Shown: in pieces, positions 35,785 through 44,385 of the stretch | Numbering within the stretch: position 1 is the stretch's first letter | Layout of the letters: each line of letters opens with the position of its first letter | Notes under the pieces: generated by a model | The model's database searches: none | What the model saw: only the letters and a program-made list of their open reading frames with translations | What the model was told of the DNA's origin: nothing | Assembly (NCBI RefSeq): GCF_964028515.1 | Contig: NZ_OZ034788.1 | Coordinates: 1,364,001-1,428,000, forward strand | Length of the DNA: 64,000 nt | Reading direction: 5' to 3' | Origin: Wolbachia endosymbiont (group B) of Hofmannophila pseudospretella | GTDB lineage: Bacteria; Pseudomonadota; Alphaproteobacteria; Rickettsiales; Anaplasmataceae | Position numbers and translations under genes: made by a program

Positions 35785-35796
35785 TTCATTTATTTT

Positions 35797-35822
35797 AAGG
35801 TTCCAGAGTTTACTGGAGCCTT
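35797..35822 (+). terminator. hairpin, probable terminator
   Basis: AAGGTTCCAG / CTGGAGCCTT form a 10-bp stem with one G-U pair and a 6-base loop, 13 bases after the stop at 35784. Only three T follow, so it may be a weak terminator or an RNA-stabilising hairpin. Confidence 0.5.
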
Positions 35823-35849
35823 TGAGCTATAGTAGAAAATATTATATAT

Positions 35850-36770
35850 ATGGTTTTTTGCGTGGAAAAAAGTCTAGATTATGAAGTAGGACAAAAAGTA
35901 AAAAGTTGGAGGTTAGAGCGAGGTTATACTCAGAAGGGTTTAGCAGAGAAAATTGGTGTAAAGTACTGGGTAATACTGCAATATGAGAAAGGGAACCGTA
36001 AAATTCCAATTAAGAAGTTATATGCTATAGCAGAAGCATTATCAGTAAATGTTAAAGGTCTAGTTTGTGGAGAGACGCTACCAAATGAAAAAAGATATTT
36101 TGAAGATAAAGAAATATTAAATTTAGTAAAGGGGTATAAGGATAAAGAATTAAGCGAGGTATTTTATTTATTAACCAAATTTATTCGTTTGAGTGAGGAA
36201 AGAAGCAGAAAAGCGGTAAAAATGGAAGTAGCAAGGGGTTTGATGAAAGTAGGAGTTTCTGCTCATGTTATCTCTCGAACAACTAACTTATCTATTGGTG
36301 AGTATGAGGAGAACAAAATTCCCATTCCATACAAAGTAGGGCAAAGGATAAAAGAGTGGAGATTGATACGAGGATATACTCAAAAAGATTTAGCGAATAA
36401 AGTTGGCATAACAAATCAAGGAATATACGAATATGAACAAGGGCGAGCTGCTGTCTCACTTGAAATGTTAGATGAAATAGCAAAGGTATTATCAATCAGT
36501 ATCATAGATCTACTTCCCGAATCAGATGAGGATAGTGAAGCGGAAGAAAAGCTATCAAACTTGATAGAAGAATACAAAAAGATTGAGAGTCGGGAATTAC
36601 GCGATATGCTAATCAAGTCTTTATTTGAAGGTATACATGTTTATAGAGAAAAGGTCAGAAAGGAAAAGAAGATTGAAGTTGCAAGGAATTTAGTGAAAGA
36701 AGGAATTTCTGTTGATATTATCTTGCAAACGACAGGCTTATCAAATTATATGATTAAGAAATTTTTGTGA
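35850..36770 (+). CDS. double-HTH XRE-family transcriptional regulator 2
   Basis: 306 residues, closely related to the regulator at 32652. HTH domains are YTQKGLAEKIGVKYWVILQY and YTQKDLANKVGITNQGIYEY, each followed by a matching helical segment (MEVARGLMKVGVS; IEVARNLVKEGISV). ATG 35850 is used; GTG 35862 is an alternative start giving VEKSLDYEVGQ. The second half is nearly identical to that of regulator 1, showing duplication of the whole gene as well as of the domain. Confidence 0.85.
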   Translation: MVFCVEKSLDYEVGQKVKSWRLERGYTQKGLAEKIGVKYWVILQYEKGNRKIPIKKLYAIAEALSVNVKGLVCGETLPNEKRYFEDKEILNLVKGYKDKELSEVFYLLTKFIRLSEERSRKAVKMEVARGLMKVGVSAHVISRTTNLSIGEYEENKIPIPYKVGQRIKEWRLIRGYTQKDLANKVGITNQGIYEYEQGRAAVSLEMLDEIAKVLSISIIDLLPESDEDSEAEEKLSNLIEEYKKIESRELRDMLIKSLFEGIHVYREKVRKEKKIEVARNLVKEGISVDIILQTTGLSNYMIKKFL

Positions 36771-36859
36771 TTTCATAAAAACTTAGCCAATAGTGGATTT
36801 TTTTGTGATAGAATATATGTTTGCTTCTGTAGGAAAAACAGCTTTTAGAGGATTTATCT

Positions 36860-37795
36860 ATGATAATTCAGAGCATATTGAGCTACGAGCTGGGGAAAAA
36901 AATAGAAGGTTGTAGGATAGTACAAGGGTATACTCAGGCAAAATTAGCAAGCAAAATTGGTTTAACATATAAGGAAATACATAACTTTGAACTAGGGTGC
37001 AAGGCTATTACAATCAAAGAATCGTATATAATAGCAGGAGCATTGTCAGTTAATGTTATAGATCTACTTCCAGAACCAACAGTACTAAGAGAAAACAGTT
37101 GGTATGAAGATGAGGATAAAGAAATAGTCTATCTAACAAAAATACATAGAGAAATTAAGGATCAGGAATTACGCAAGAAGCTGTATCCATTAGTAAGGTT
37201 TGTATATATTAGCGAGAAAATTAGCCAAGAAGAAGCGAAAATAGAAGTAGCAAAGAATCTAGTGAAAGAAGGAGTTTCAGTTGATATTATTTCCCAAGTG
37301 ACTCGCTTATCTACTTATGAGTATGATGATATAGAGAAAGAAATTTGTACTGATTCTATACTCTACAAAGTGGGGAAAAGGATAAAAGAGGAGAGATTAA
37401 TACGGGAATACACTCAGGAGGACTTGGCAAATAAAATCGGTTCAACACCTAAAGAAATACACGACTATGAACGAGGATATACAGACATTCCAATTGAAAT
37501 ATTATATAAGATAGCAAAGACATTATCAGTTAACATTAAAGCTCTTGGACTAACAGAATATGAAAATGAGCCAGTTTTTGGGTTTATAGGTAAATGCGAA
37601 AAAATTGAGGATCAAGAATTACTGGATACGGTAGCCAGATCTTTATCTGAAGGAATGCAAACTGGTAAAGAAAAGGTTAAAAAAGCAGAGAAAATCAAGA
37701 TTGCAAAAGATCTAGTTAAGGAAGGTGTTGCTATTGATATTATTGTGCGAGCAAGTGGCCTAACTGCTGGTGAGTTGGGTGATTGTGAAAATTGA
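36860..37795 (+). CDS. double-HTH XRE-family transcriptional regulator 3
   Basis: 311 residues, more diverged than the other two. HTH domains YTQAKLASKIGLTYKEIHNF and YTQEDLANKIGSTPKEIHDY, with the same trailing helical segments (IEVAKNLVKEGVSVDII; IKIAKDLVKEGVAIDII). A GAGGA ribosome-binding site precedes ATG 36860. It converges on the patatin gene, whose stop is 40 bases away, so it closes the plus-strand regulatory block next to the tail operon. Confidence 0.85.
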   Translation: MIIQSILSYELGKKIEGCRIVQGYTQAKLASKIGLTYKEIHNFELGCKAITIKESYIIAGALSVNVIDLLPEPTVLRENSWYEDEDKEIVYLTKIHREIKDQELRKKLYPLVRFVYISEKISQEEAKIEVAKNLVKEGVSVDIISQVTRLSTYEYDDIEKEICTDSILYKVGKRIKEERLIREYTQEDLANKIGSTPKEIHDYERGYTDIPIEILYKIAKTLSVNIKALGLTEYENEPVFGFIGKCEKIEDQELLDTVARSLSEGMQTGKEKVKKAEKIKIAKDLVKEGVAIDIIVRASGLTAGELGDCEN

Positions 37796-37834
37796 ATTGT
37801 GTTAAACAATATATTAAGATATAAGTAAAGATAG

Positions 37835-38755
37835 TTATATATTTAATATTTCTATACAGAATTTTTCTATCACTTTCTGATTGTCCTCTATCATTGCATT
37901 TGCCTCTTGCTGAAGAGATCTGATATTTTTTGATGTAATATTATCCATGTCAGGTGATGCTATTTTCAATTGCGATTGTATTCTTACGTATCTATTGCCT
38001 ATTACTTGATTCATCTGATAATTTACGCAGTCCAATCCAGAGGCAAACATCACATTTAACAAAGGTTTTATCCAGCCTATTTTTCCAAATCTCTTTGAAT
38101 TGGCATACTCTATGCTTCTATCTGTTCTTCCAGTACCTATCGATAACAGTACAATATCATCATTTGGAAATAACCTCTTACCACTTGCATATGCACAAGC
38201 CGCTGGATTATTGGCAAATATCCCTCCATCCACTAATACTCTGTCTATCTGATCAATTTTTAGATGTTTTGGTATGAAATAAGTGGGTGCAGCCGTTGCA
38301 GCTCTGAGTGCATCTTTCAGCTTAATATTACCTTCTTTCCAGCTTTTGAAGAAAAATGGGCAATTATTGTGAATATCGTAACTTGCAATCAGTACATTAT
38401 TTAAGGTGCTTTGTAAAGTATCATCACCAAAATATTTATCCAGTACAAATTCAATATTTTTATGTGGGTATTGTGCACAGTTAAACCAAGATAATATTGA
38501 TCGCCTGAAGAATGAAGATTTAAAAATATATGACCCGTATTCTTGGTAAAATTCAACTAAATCATTGGCAGAGTATTGAAGTTTATTGCTTTTACAAAGT
38601 CCAGCAACAATAATCCCACCGGTTGAGGTGCCTGCCATTAAATCAAAAATCTGGGAAATTGGCTTTTTTGTCCTAGATTCAATTTCTGCAAGAATAATGG
38701 CAGGTATTATCCCTCTAATGCCACCTCCATCTACAGATAAAATGTACTTTGTCAC
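37835..38755 (-). CDS. patatin-like phospholipase
   Basis: 306 residues. Lipid acyl hydrolase with a Ser-Asp dyad: oxyanion loop GGGIRG at 10-15, nucleophile Ser44 in GTSTGG, and Asp176 in the DGG motif. It has no signal peptide. It is the last gene of the minus-strand tail operon, separated by 8 bases from a small membrane protein. Patatin genes at the end of the tail cluster are characteristic of phage WO. It may act in lysis of bacterial or host membranes, but this is inference. Confidence 0.92.
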   Translation of the reverse strand: MTKYILSVDGGGIRGIIPAIILAEIESRTKKPISQIFDLMAGTSTGGIIVAGLCKSNKLQYSANDLVEFYQEYGSYIFKSSFFRRSILSWFNCAQYPHKNIEFVLDKYFGDDTLQSTLNNVLIASYDIHNNCPFFFKSWKEGNIKLKDALRAATAAPTYFIPKHLKIDQIDRVLVDGGIFANNPAACAYASGKRLFPNDDIVLLSIGTGRTDRSIEYANSKRFGKIGWIKPLLNVMFASGLDCVNYQMNQVIGNRYVRIQSQLKIASPDMDNITSKNIRSLQQEANAMIEDNQKVIEKFCIEILNI

Positions 38756-38763
38756 TGTAAAAT

Positions 38764-38985
38764 TTATTTGTGTTTGTGAATAGCTTCAAGTTCGTTGACT
38801 TCTTCAGTGAGGTTTTTCACTCTCTCTTCAAGTCGATAGACTATTTCGATTAGTTCTTGGTTTTTTTCTATAAATTTATCATGGATGTGTACACGTAAGT
38901 CAAGTTTTGCCAACCACCATATGAATCCTACAGTCTGTAGAACTATTGTTATTATTACCGCTATTGGGATTTTTTGCTTTTTCAT
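38764..38985 (-). CDS. small membrane protein with coiled coil (holin/spanin-like candidate)
   Basis: 73 residues: a short basic start (MKKQK), one hydrophobic segment (IPIAVIITIVLQTVGFIWWL, about 6-25), then a coiled coil (LIEIVYRLEERVKNLTEEV). It lies between the ankyrin and patatin genes of the tail operon, where a lysis protein would be expected. Size and topology fit a holin accessory or spanin-like protein, but no signature confirms it. Confidence 0.6.
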   Translation of the reverse strand: MKKQKIPIAVIITIVLQTVGFIWWLAKLDLRVHIHDKFIEKNQELIEIVYRLEERVKNLTEEVNELEAIHKHK

Positions 38986-39052
38986 GTGAAAGTATTAATC
39001 TATTATGGATGGTTTTGGGAGTTTATATAGAGATCATAAAAAACTTGCAGCT

Positions 39053-39610
39053 TTAGTGATTACTTTTTGTTGATTCGTATCGGTCCTCTGCTTCTGCAAG
39101 TAGCTTAATGATTTCTCTGTAAGGTTTATCTTTGTTGTGCCTTGATGCCATTACAGCTATTCTTCTAGGGCTTTTTCCATTGCTATCCTTTATATTAGGA
39201 TTCGCTCCTTTTTCTAATAGAAACTCAACGATTTCTAAATAGCCTTGATCTGCAGCAGAATGTAGCGCTGTCCATTTGAATTTATTAGTAGCATTAATAT
39301 CAATACCATCTTCTACTAAAAACCTTACGATTTCTAAACATCCTTCTCCTGCAACATAACGTAATGATTTTTCACCAATACCTATATTATCTTTTATCAA
39401 GGATTTCACAGTTTCCAAGTCACAGTTCTTAGCTGCGATTTCTAATGTGGCACTATAACTCTCATCTCCTTTTTTAAAAAAGGAAAAATATATAACCACA
39501 ATACACACCGTTAGCACTATAAGAAAAATTAATCCATCAAATTCTCCTTGGCGTATAATTGAATTTTTATGAAAAAGCCTTCTTACATTTCTGTTCATGT
39601 AGTACTGCAA
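39053..39610 (-). CDS. membrane-anchored ankyrin-repeat protein
   Basis: 185 residues. One N-terminal transmembrane segment (GLIFLIVLTVCIVVIYFSFF, about 24-43), then three to four ankyrin repeats, the best being FKWTALHSAADQGYLEIVEF and LLEKGANPNIKDSNGKSP. It is carried within the prophage tail operon between gpD and the small membrane protein; ankyrin genes at this place are typical of phage WO. The topology would anchor it by the N-terminus. Host interaction is assumed for the family, not shown here. Confidence 0.85.
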   Translation of the reverse strand: MQYYMNRNVRRLFHKNSIIRQGEFDGLIFLIVLTVCIVVIYFSFFKKGDESYSATLEIAAKNCDLETVKSLIKDNIGIGEKSLRYVAGEGCLEIVRFLVEDGIDINATNKFKWTALHSAADQGYLEIVEFLLEKGANPNIKDSNGKSPRRIAVMASRHNKDKPYREIIKLLAEAEDRYESTKSNH

Positions 39611-39656
39611 TAATTATACCCATCTAGAATTAAATGACTATTTGCTTAAGTTTCAC

Positions 39657-40622
39657 TTAAACAGCTTTGCTCACTGCTGCCTCTACTATAGTTTGATATC
39701 CTCTATTATTCAGAATATGTTCTGCCCTGCTGATTACCCATTCACCTTCAATTTCCTGACAAAATCCTGAAAGGCTGATCTTAGCTTCTGCAAATAATTC
39801 TGGATTACCAGGAACAGTTACATTTAAATTTGATGTACTACGTTTTAGTTGTTTTAACTTGGCTGCTGCTGCACTAATTGCTGATTCTGCGGTAGAGTAA
39901 AGCGTTTGCAGGGTATAACTTGGACCCTCATTTCCCACTTTCTCTTCTATAGTTTCTCCCTTTTCATAACTGTGCCATTTTGCAATAACAGATCCATATT
40001 TGTTACGCACATTAAAATTTACCTCCCAATTTATAATATCTTTAGGTGTCAATACTGTTGTACCTAACATCTTTCCAGTCGCTGATCTTGCTTCTCCCTT
40101 CGGAATAAAAATTATATATCCTCCTGCTGGTTTTACTAGTGCATCATATTTTTTGCCTAATCCTTCCAAAAAACTCATGTCGCTTTCATCTGCTTGAATG
40201 GTATGTGGTATAAATATATTTTCAAATCTTTCAGCGACTTTACCTTCATACCCATGTTCTTGTGCTATTTCTTTAATCAAATCTCCCAAGGTAATGTCTT
40301 TCCATTCCTTTGATTTTCTTTCCTTTAATGATCCTCTTAAACTTGCAGCGTCACATTTTATTCTTAAAGTTTGTGGTGGACTTTGTATTGTAATTTGATT
40401 TGCCTTATATACCCCCATAGGTAATAAACCTGTTTCTTTATATCCTAGAAAAACCTGTAAATTACCCTTAAGTTCTAAAGCGCTAGAGCTATAATTAATA
40501 CATATCTCAGCTTCGTCACTTGTAGTACCTGATCCATCAGTGACACGTAGTAATATTAAACTCTTTTTTAAAACCTCTGTTACTGGGTTATTTTTTGCTA
40601 CTATATCAAAGTCTGGTGTCAT
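39657..40622 (-). CDS. phage late control protein D (tail hub, gpD)
   Basis: 321 residues, P2 gpD-like. In P2 this protein forms part of the baseplate hub/tail tip. The N-terminal region carries beta-rich segments (AEICINYSSSALEL), and the middle has the conserved ITLGDLIKEIAQEHGYEGKV. A second domain follows, DESDMSFLEGLGKKYDALVKP, typical of late-control D proteins. It overlaps gpX by 4 bases (ATGA coupling). Confidence 0.9.
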   Translation of the reverse strand: MTPDFDIVAKNNPVTEVLKKSLILLRVTDGSGTTSDEAEICINYSSSALELKGNLQVFLGYKETGLLPMGVYKANQITIQSPPQTLRIKCDAASLRGSLKERKSKEWKDITLGDLIKEIAQEHGYEGKVAERFENIFIPHTIQADESDMSFLEGLGKKYDALVKPAGGYIIFIPKGEARSATGKMLGTTVLTPKDIINWEVNFNVRNKYGSVIAKWHSYEKGETIEEKVGNEGPSYTLQTLYSTAESAISAAAAKLKQLKRSTSNLNVTVPGNPELFAEAKISLSGFCQEIEGEWVISRAEHILNNRGYQTIVEAAVSKAV

Positions 40623-40828
40623 TCATCTAAAATGTTTATAACAGATCCTTTCGGTATTTTTTGAATTTTAGGAAGCTTAATTCTTAATCCAGCGGGCAAA
40701 AAACTTCCATGTTCTGCAAGGCCTGGATTTTCAAGCAATACTTCCTCCACTGCTCCACTACTGTATCCATAATGTTTCCAGCAAATTTCATCTAACATTT
40801 CGTTTTCTTTAGTGTAATAATAAATCAC
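40619..40828 (-). CDS. phage tail protein X
   Basis: 69 residues, P2 gpX-like with a LysM-type fold. MLDEICWKHYG matches the family's DxIcxrhYG, and the end (LAEHGSFLPAGLRIKLPKI) matches its conserved tail. It overlaps gpU and gpD by 4 bases on each side, a tightly coupled U-X-D unit in the P2 order. Confidence 0.9.
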   Translation of the reverse strand: MIYYYTKENEMLDEICWKHYGYSSGAVEEVLLENPGLAEHGSFLPAGLRIKLPKIQKIPKGSVINILDE

Positions 40829-41166
40829 TTGCTGTAACTTTTTAACTTCAAAATAAACTCAACTTTTCTTGGTTTTCCATCAGGAAAAAATAATATCTGT
40901 TTTTCTTCTACATTAGTAATGACAAAATTTCCAAGCACATTTCCTGAATTATCAACCAGAACTTGAGTATCGCGTATATTTTTTAGCTGTTCTAAGCCAT
41001 TACTCTGATAACGTGGATAAATTACTCCTGTCAGATCAATACATTCAATTCCTGAGCCAATGTTTTGTAGCAACGTTTTTTCAATACATTCAATTGTATA
41101 CCACCTTTTTTCTTTACTGTATCTTAGGCTTGTTGGTTCAATCTTACATTTCCCAAGCAACATCAA
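40825..41166 (-). CDS. phage tail protein U
   Basis: 113 residues, P2 gpU-like tail completion/terminator protein. The family signature region is visible (FPDGKPRKVEFILKLKSY at the end), as is GNFVITNVEEKQ in the middle. It overlaps the tape measure gene by 4 bases. Confidence 0.88.
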   Translation of the reverse strand: MMLLGKCKIEPTSLRYSKEKRWYTIECIEKTLLQNIGSGIECIDLTGVIYPRYQSNGLEQLKNIRDTQVLVDNSGNVLGNFVITNVEEKQILFFPDGKPRKVEFILKLKSYSK

Positions 41167-43454
41167 TGTAACTCTTCAACTATATCAAAAAGTGCCCCAC
41201 GTGCTTGTTCTCTAAATCGTTCTATTACTGCATCAGCAACGCTGCGGACATCTTCAGACTTAATGTTGATATTAAACGTTTGATAGAATGCTTGATTATA
41301 TACTTTAGATTCCCTATTTTCATATCTACTTTTCTTGAATGCTTTCTCAACTTCTTCTTGTTCTATAGCTCTTTTTTCTTCTATAACACCTTTAACTTTA
41401 AAACTCTCAAAATTGCCTTTACTATTTTCTGAAAATTGTTTAATAGCACTATTACTTGTCAATGGGTTTCCGTTACTGAAAATGCTATTTTTAGAAAGCC
41501 TATTAACAACATTTCCATTATTTTCAAATTTTCTAATCGGACTATTCTCAGCAAATATGCTACTAACTTTATTTCCTATCCATGAAAAAGTTTCTCCTAT
41601 GGGTTTAATGAGTGATTTCCAAAAGTTAGAGAAAAAGTCTTTTACCTTTTGCCAGTTAGTGATAACAAGAGCTGCACCAGAAACAAGACTCGCTATTAAA
41701 AGTCCAATTGGGTTAGTCATTACAGCTAGTGTTATTGCTCTTAGCCCTGTTATTACTGCAGGAAAAACTATACTTGATAAAGATGAAAATGTTGTCAGTA
41801 TTGTTGCTTTAAGACCAAAAATTGTACTTCCTAATAAAGTAATTCCATAGCCTACTCCCACTACTAAGACTTTCAAACTTATCAAAGCTGCTAAAGTACT
41901 CATGATTGCCGTAGTTAAAGTTGGATATTTTTCTGCAAAAGAAGCTATACGCTCTGTTATTGCTTTCAAACTTCCAGCTACATAATTTAAAGTAGGCAAC
42001 ATTACTGACCCTAGATTCATGCCAGCTTCAAATACTGCATTTTTAAGTAATTGTAATTTATTAGCTGTAGTATTTGCCCGATTGTTAAATTCGTCCTGCA
42101 TTGAAGCGTTATATTTTTCTTTATCAGCTAAATGTTCAATAGCTTTCTTGTAAATGTCTAAGCTTCCTACTAAAAGAGCAATGTCATCTTGAAACCCAGC
42201 ACCAAATAGATTCATAAGAATACCGGCACGCTCTTGGTCATCTATTTTTTTTAAAGTTTCAAGAAATTGCAGTATTGCCTCTTGAGGATTTTTTTTAATA
42301 GTTTGTTCGAGCTCTTCTATACTTGTTCCCATCTCATCTAATGCATCGTGAAATTCAGGACTTTGCTCCCTTGCGGTCTGTAGTTTACTAAGAAAGTTAT
42401 TTATAGCAGTTGCTGCTTTTTCAGGTTGTTTACCTAAACTTATGAACGCACTTGCTAAGCTACTTGCTTGATCAACTTCTAAACCAAACTGTTTAGCATT
42501 ACCGCCAATTCTATTCAGTGTAAGAACCATTTCCTTTGCTTTAGCAGCGGTATTATCTGAAAGATGGTTTATTATGTTACCTACATTTTCCATACCATCA
42601 ACTTTAATTCCATAGACGTTGGATATTTTCGCAATAGCATTACCAGCTTCCTCTGCCGACATATCAAACGCTGTGGTCATTTTAGCAACTACTGTTGTAA
42701 ACTTCATAAGATCATCTTTGTCAATACCAAGTTGACCACCACTTGCGGCTATTTGTGCTAATTCTGCAGCTGACAATGGCATCTCCCGAGATAATTTCTT
42801 TAACTCTTTAGCGAACTTTGATGCTTCATCTTTAGTGTCATTTTGTACAAATTTTACTACCTTTTTAACGTCAGCCATAGCACTTTCAAAGTCAATCGCA
42901 ACTTTAACTGGAGCTGCAAGCGTTAGCCCTAGCCCAATAGTCTCTATAATTTGTGACTTAAAATGTGCTTTGCTTGCTAAAAAACTTTGGTGACTACGTA
43001 TTGCAGATCCAAGCTTACCATACTTGCCTTTCAGCGCTTCAATGGACGAGCCAAGTTTATATTGGTCACTTACTAATGACTTAATATTTCTTCCACTTTT
43101 TCTTACTTCTTCATTAAATGAATGTAAAGCATCTCTCTTTTTTAAGTATGCTTCTTTTGCTTTTGTTGCAGAGGTTTTGGCCTTGTCAAACTCTGCTTTT
43201 AAAGTTTTGCTTGGTTTCTCTATTGCTTTCATTTGTTTAGCTAAAGATTTTACTTGATCTTCAAAGCCCTTCCACGACCTCCTGCTAGTCAAAACATCAC
43301 TACCCAACTGCTTAAATTTTGATACTGATTTTAAAGATGAATCAAGCTTTCTTATATTCTCACCAAGACGGGTAAGTTGACTACTGCTTCCCTTTATTAC
43401 AGTATTAAAACTGCCATCAAGTACCGCACCTATTTTTATCGATAATACTGACAT
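41163..43454 (-). CDS. phage tail tape measure protein
   Basis: 763 residues. It sets tail length and acts in DNA passage. The N-terminal third is coiled coil (LAKQMKAIEKPSKTLKAEFD). The conserved tape-measure core is clear (FESAMADVKKVVKFV, EMPLSAAELAQIAASGGQLG, then TTAFDMSAEEAGNAIAKISN). Hydrophobic segments cluster at about 505-610 (TTAIMSTLAALISLKVLVVG; NPIGLLIASLVSGAALVI), as expected for the membrane-inserting part. Its start overlaps the E' extension of the preceding gene. Confidence 0.92.
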   Translation of the reverse strand: MSVLSIKIGAVLDGSFNTVIKGSSSQLTRLGENIRKLDSSLKSVSKFKQLGSDVLTSRRSWKGFEDQVKSLAKQMKAIEKPSKTLKAEFDKAKTSATKAKEAYLKKRDALHSFNEEVRKSGRNIKSLVSDQYKLGSSIEALKGKYGKLGSAIRSHQSFLASKAHFKSQIIETIGLGLTLAAPVKVAIDFESAMADVKKVVKFVQNDTKDEASKFAKELKKLSREMPLSAAELAQIAASGGQLGIDKDDLMKFTTVVAKMTTAFDMSAEEAGNAIAKISNVYGIKVDGMENVGNIINHLSDNTAAKAKEMVLTLNRIGGNAKQFGLEVDQASSLASAFISLGKQPEKAATAINNFLSKLQTAREQSPEFHDALDEMGTSIEELEQTIKKNPQEAILQFLETLKKIDDQERAGILMNLFGAGFQDDIALLVGSLDIYKKAIEHLADKEKYNASMQDEFNNRANTTANKLQLLKNAVFEAGMNLGSVMLPTLNYVAGSLKAITERIASFAEKYPTLTTAIMSTLAALISLKVLVVGVGYGITLLGSTIFGLKATILTTFSSLSSIVFPAVITGLRAITLAVMTNPIGLLIASLVSGAALVITNWQKVKDFFSNFWKSLIKPIGETFSWIGNKVSSIFAENSPIRKFENNGNVVNRLSKNSIFSNGNPLTSNSAIKQFSENSKGNFESFKVKGVIEEKRAIEQEEVEKAFKKSRYENRESKVYNQAFYQTFNINIKSEDVRSVADAVIERFREQARGALFDIVEELH

Positions 43455-43821
43455 TTGAACTCCCTAGCTAATTTGCTCCATAAAATAAACTCACTAATCT
43501 CCATATCAAGAATGTGCTCAACTCCACCACCTATGATAGAGCCAAGCACTAGTATTTCTAATCTCAAGTTTTTTGGATAATCGGTGAAAAAAAATCCTTT
43601 AATACCTCTTGAATTTTCACATAATCAGCAATATCTAACTCTTCAATTGCTTCTTTTGCAACTGATGTCAGGTTGGCAGTCAAAGTTACTTCCTTACTTA
43701 GATCACTACCATTAAGTCTCTCAATAGCTAGATAATCTCTAACTTTTGGACGTCTAATGGTAAGTTCTGAGACAGAAATACCATCAACTGTTATTGGATT
43801 ATCAAGTTTTACTGTTGTCAT
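43436..43821 (-). CDS. tail assembly proteins gpE and gpE+E' (probable -1 frameshift)
   Basis: gpE (43821-43564, 85 residues) begins MTTVKLDNPITVDGISVSEL and ends FFSPIIQKT. At its end lies a run of eight T on the minus strand (43594-43587). Slipping back one base there continues as FTDYPKNLRLEILVLGSI and runs to a stop at 43436 (…KCQYYR), overlapping the tape measure start at 43454. Frameshifted tail assembly chaperones at this exact place (P2 E/E', lambda G/GT) are well known, so the extended product is expected. Confidence 0.8.
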
Positions 43822-43867
43822 ACTTTCTCCTAAAAAATAAAATTCTAAAATCTTTTTAAAACTAAAC

Positions 43868-44374
43868 CTAAATACCTAAAACCGTTTGCAGCAAGGCCAT
43901 TTGATCAACACCATTTATCTTTCTTATCATATTTTCAGCATCGATCTCTATCAGCTCATTGCCACCTATCGTAAGTTTATAATAATGAGCAGCTACAGTG
44001 CATTTTAGAGTGGCTTTTTCAGCAGGTTTCCAGCTACCAAAATCAAATTCTTTGAATATGCCTCTAAGGTTGATAATTACTCCTTCAACCTCATTGCTAC
44101 CACTACCTTGCATTCCTCCACGGAGCGTTAAAGATACTGAGTTTCCATCTATCAAGCCAAAAAGTCTAAATAGTTCTGAATCATACTCAGCGAAAGTAAA
44201 GTCTGCTTCAAGTTTCTCCATGCCCATATCAATATTTATTGGAATATCCATACCACCAGCACGATACTCCTCTGTTTTTATGGTAAGTTTTGGTAGCGTA
44301 ATTTCATCTATTTTTCCTGCATAACCACGACCATCAACAAATACGTTAAAATTTCTCAGTATTTTCGGTAACAC
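43868..44374 (-). CDS. phage major tail tube protein (FII)
   Basis: 168 residues, P2 FII-like; polymerises to form the inner tube of the contractile tail. It begins MLPKILRNFNVFVDGRGYAG (GTG start at 44374, with GGAGAAAG upstream). The typical middle follows (GGMDIPINIDMGMEKLEADF). It lies between the sheath and gpE in the standard order. Confidence 0.92.
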   Translation of the reverse strand: MLPKILRNFNVFVDGRGYAGKIDEITLPKLTIKTEEYRAGGMDIPINIDMGMEKLEADFTFAEYDSELFRLFGLIDGNSVSLTLRGGMQGSGSNEVEGVIINLRGIFKEFDFGSWKPAEKATLKCTVAAHYYKLTIGGNELIEIDAENMIRKINGVDQMALLQTVLGI

Positions 44375-44385
44375 TTTGCTTTCTC

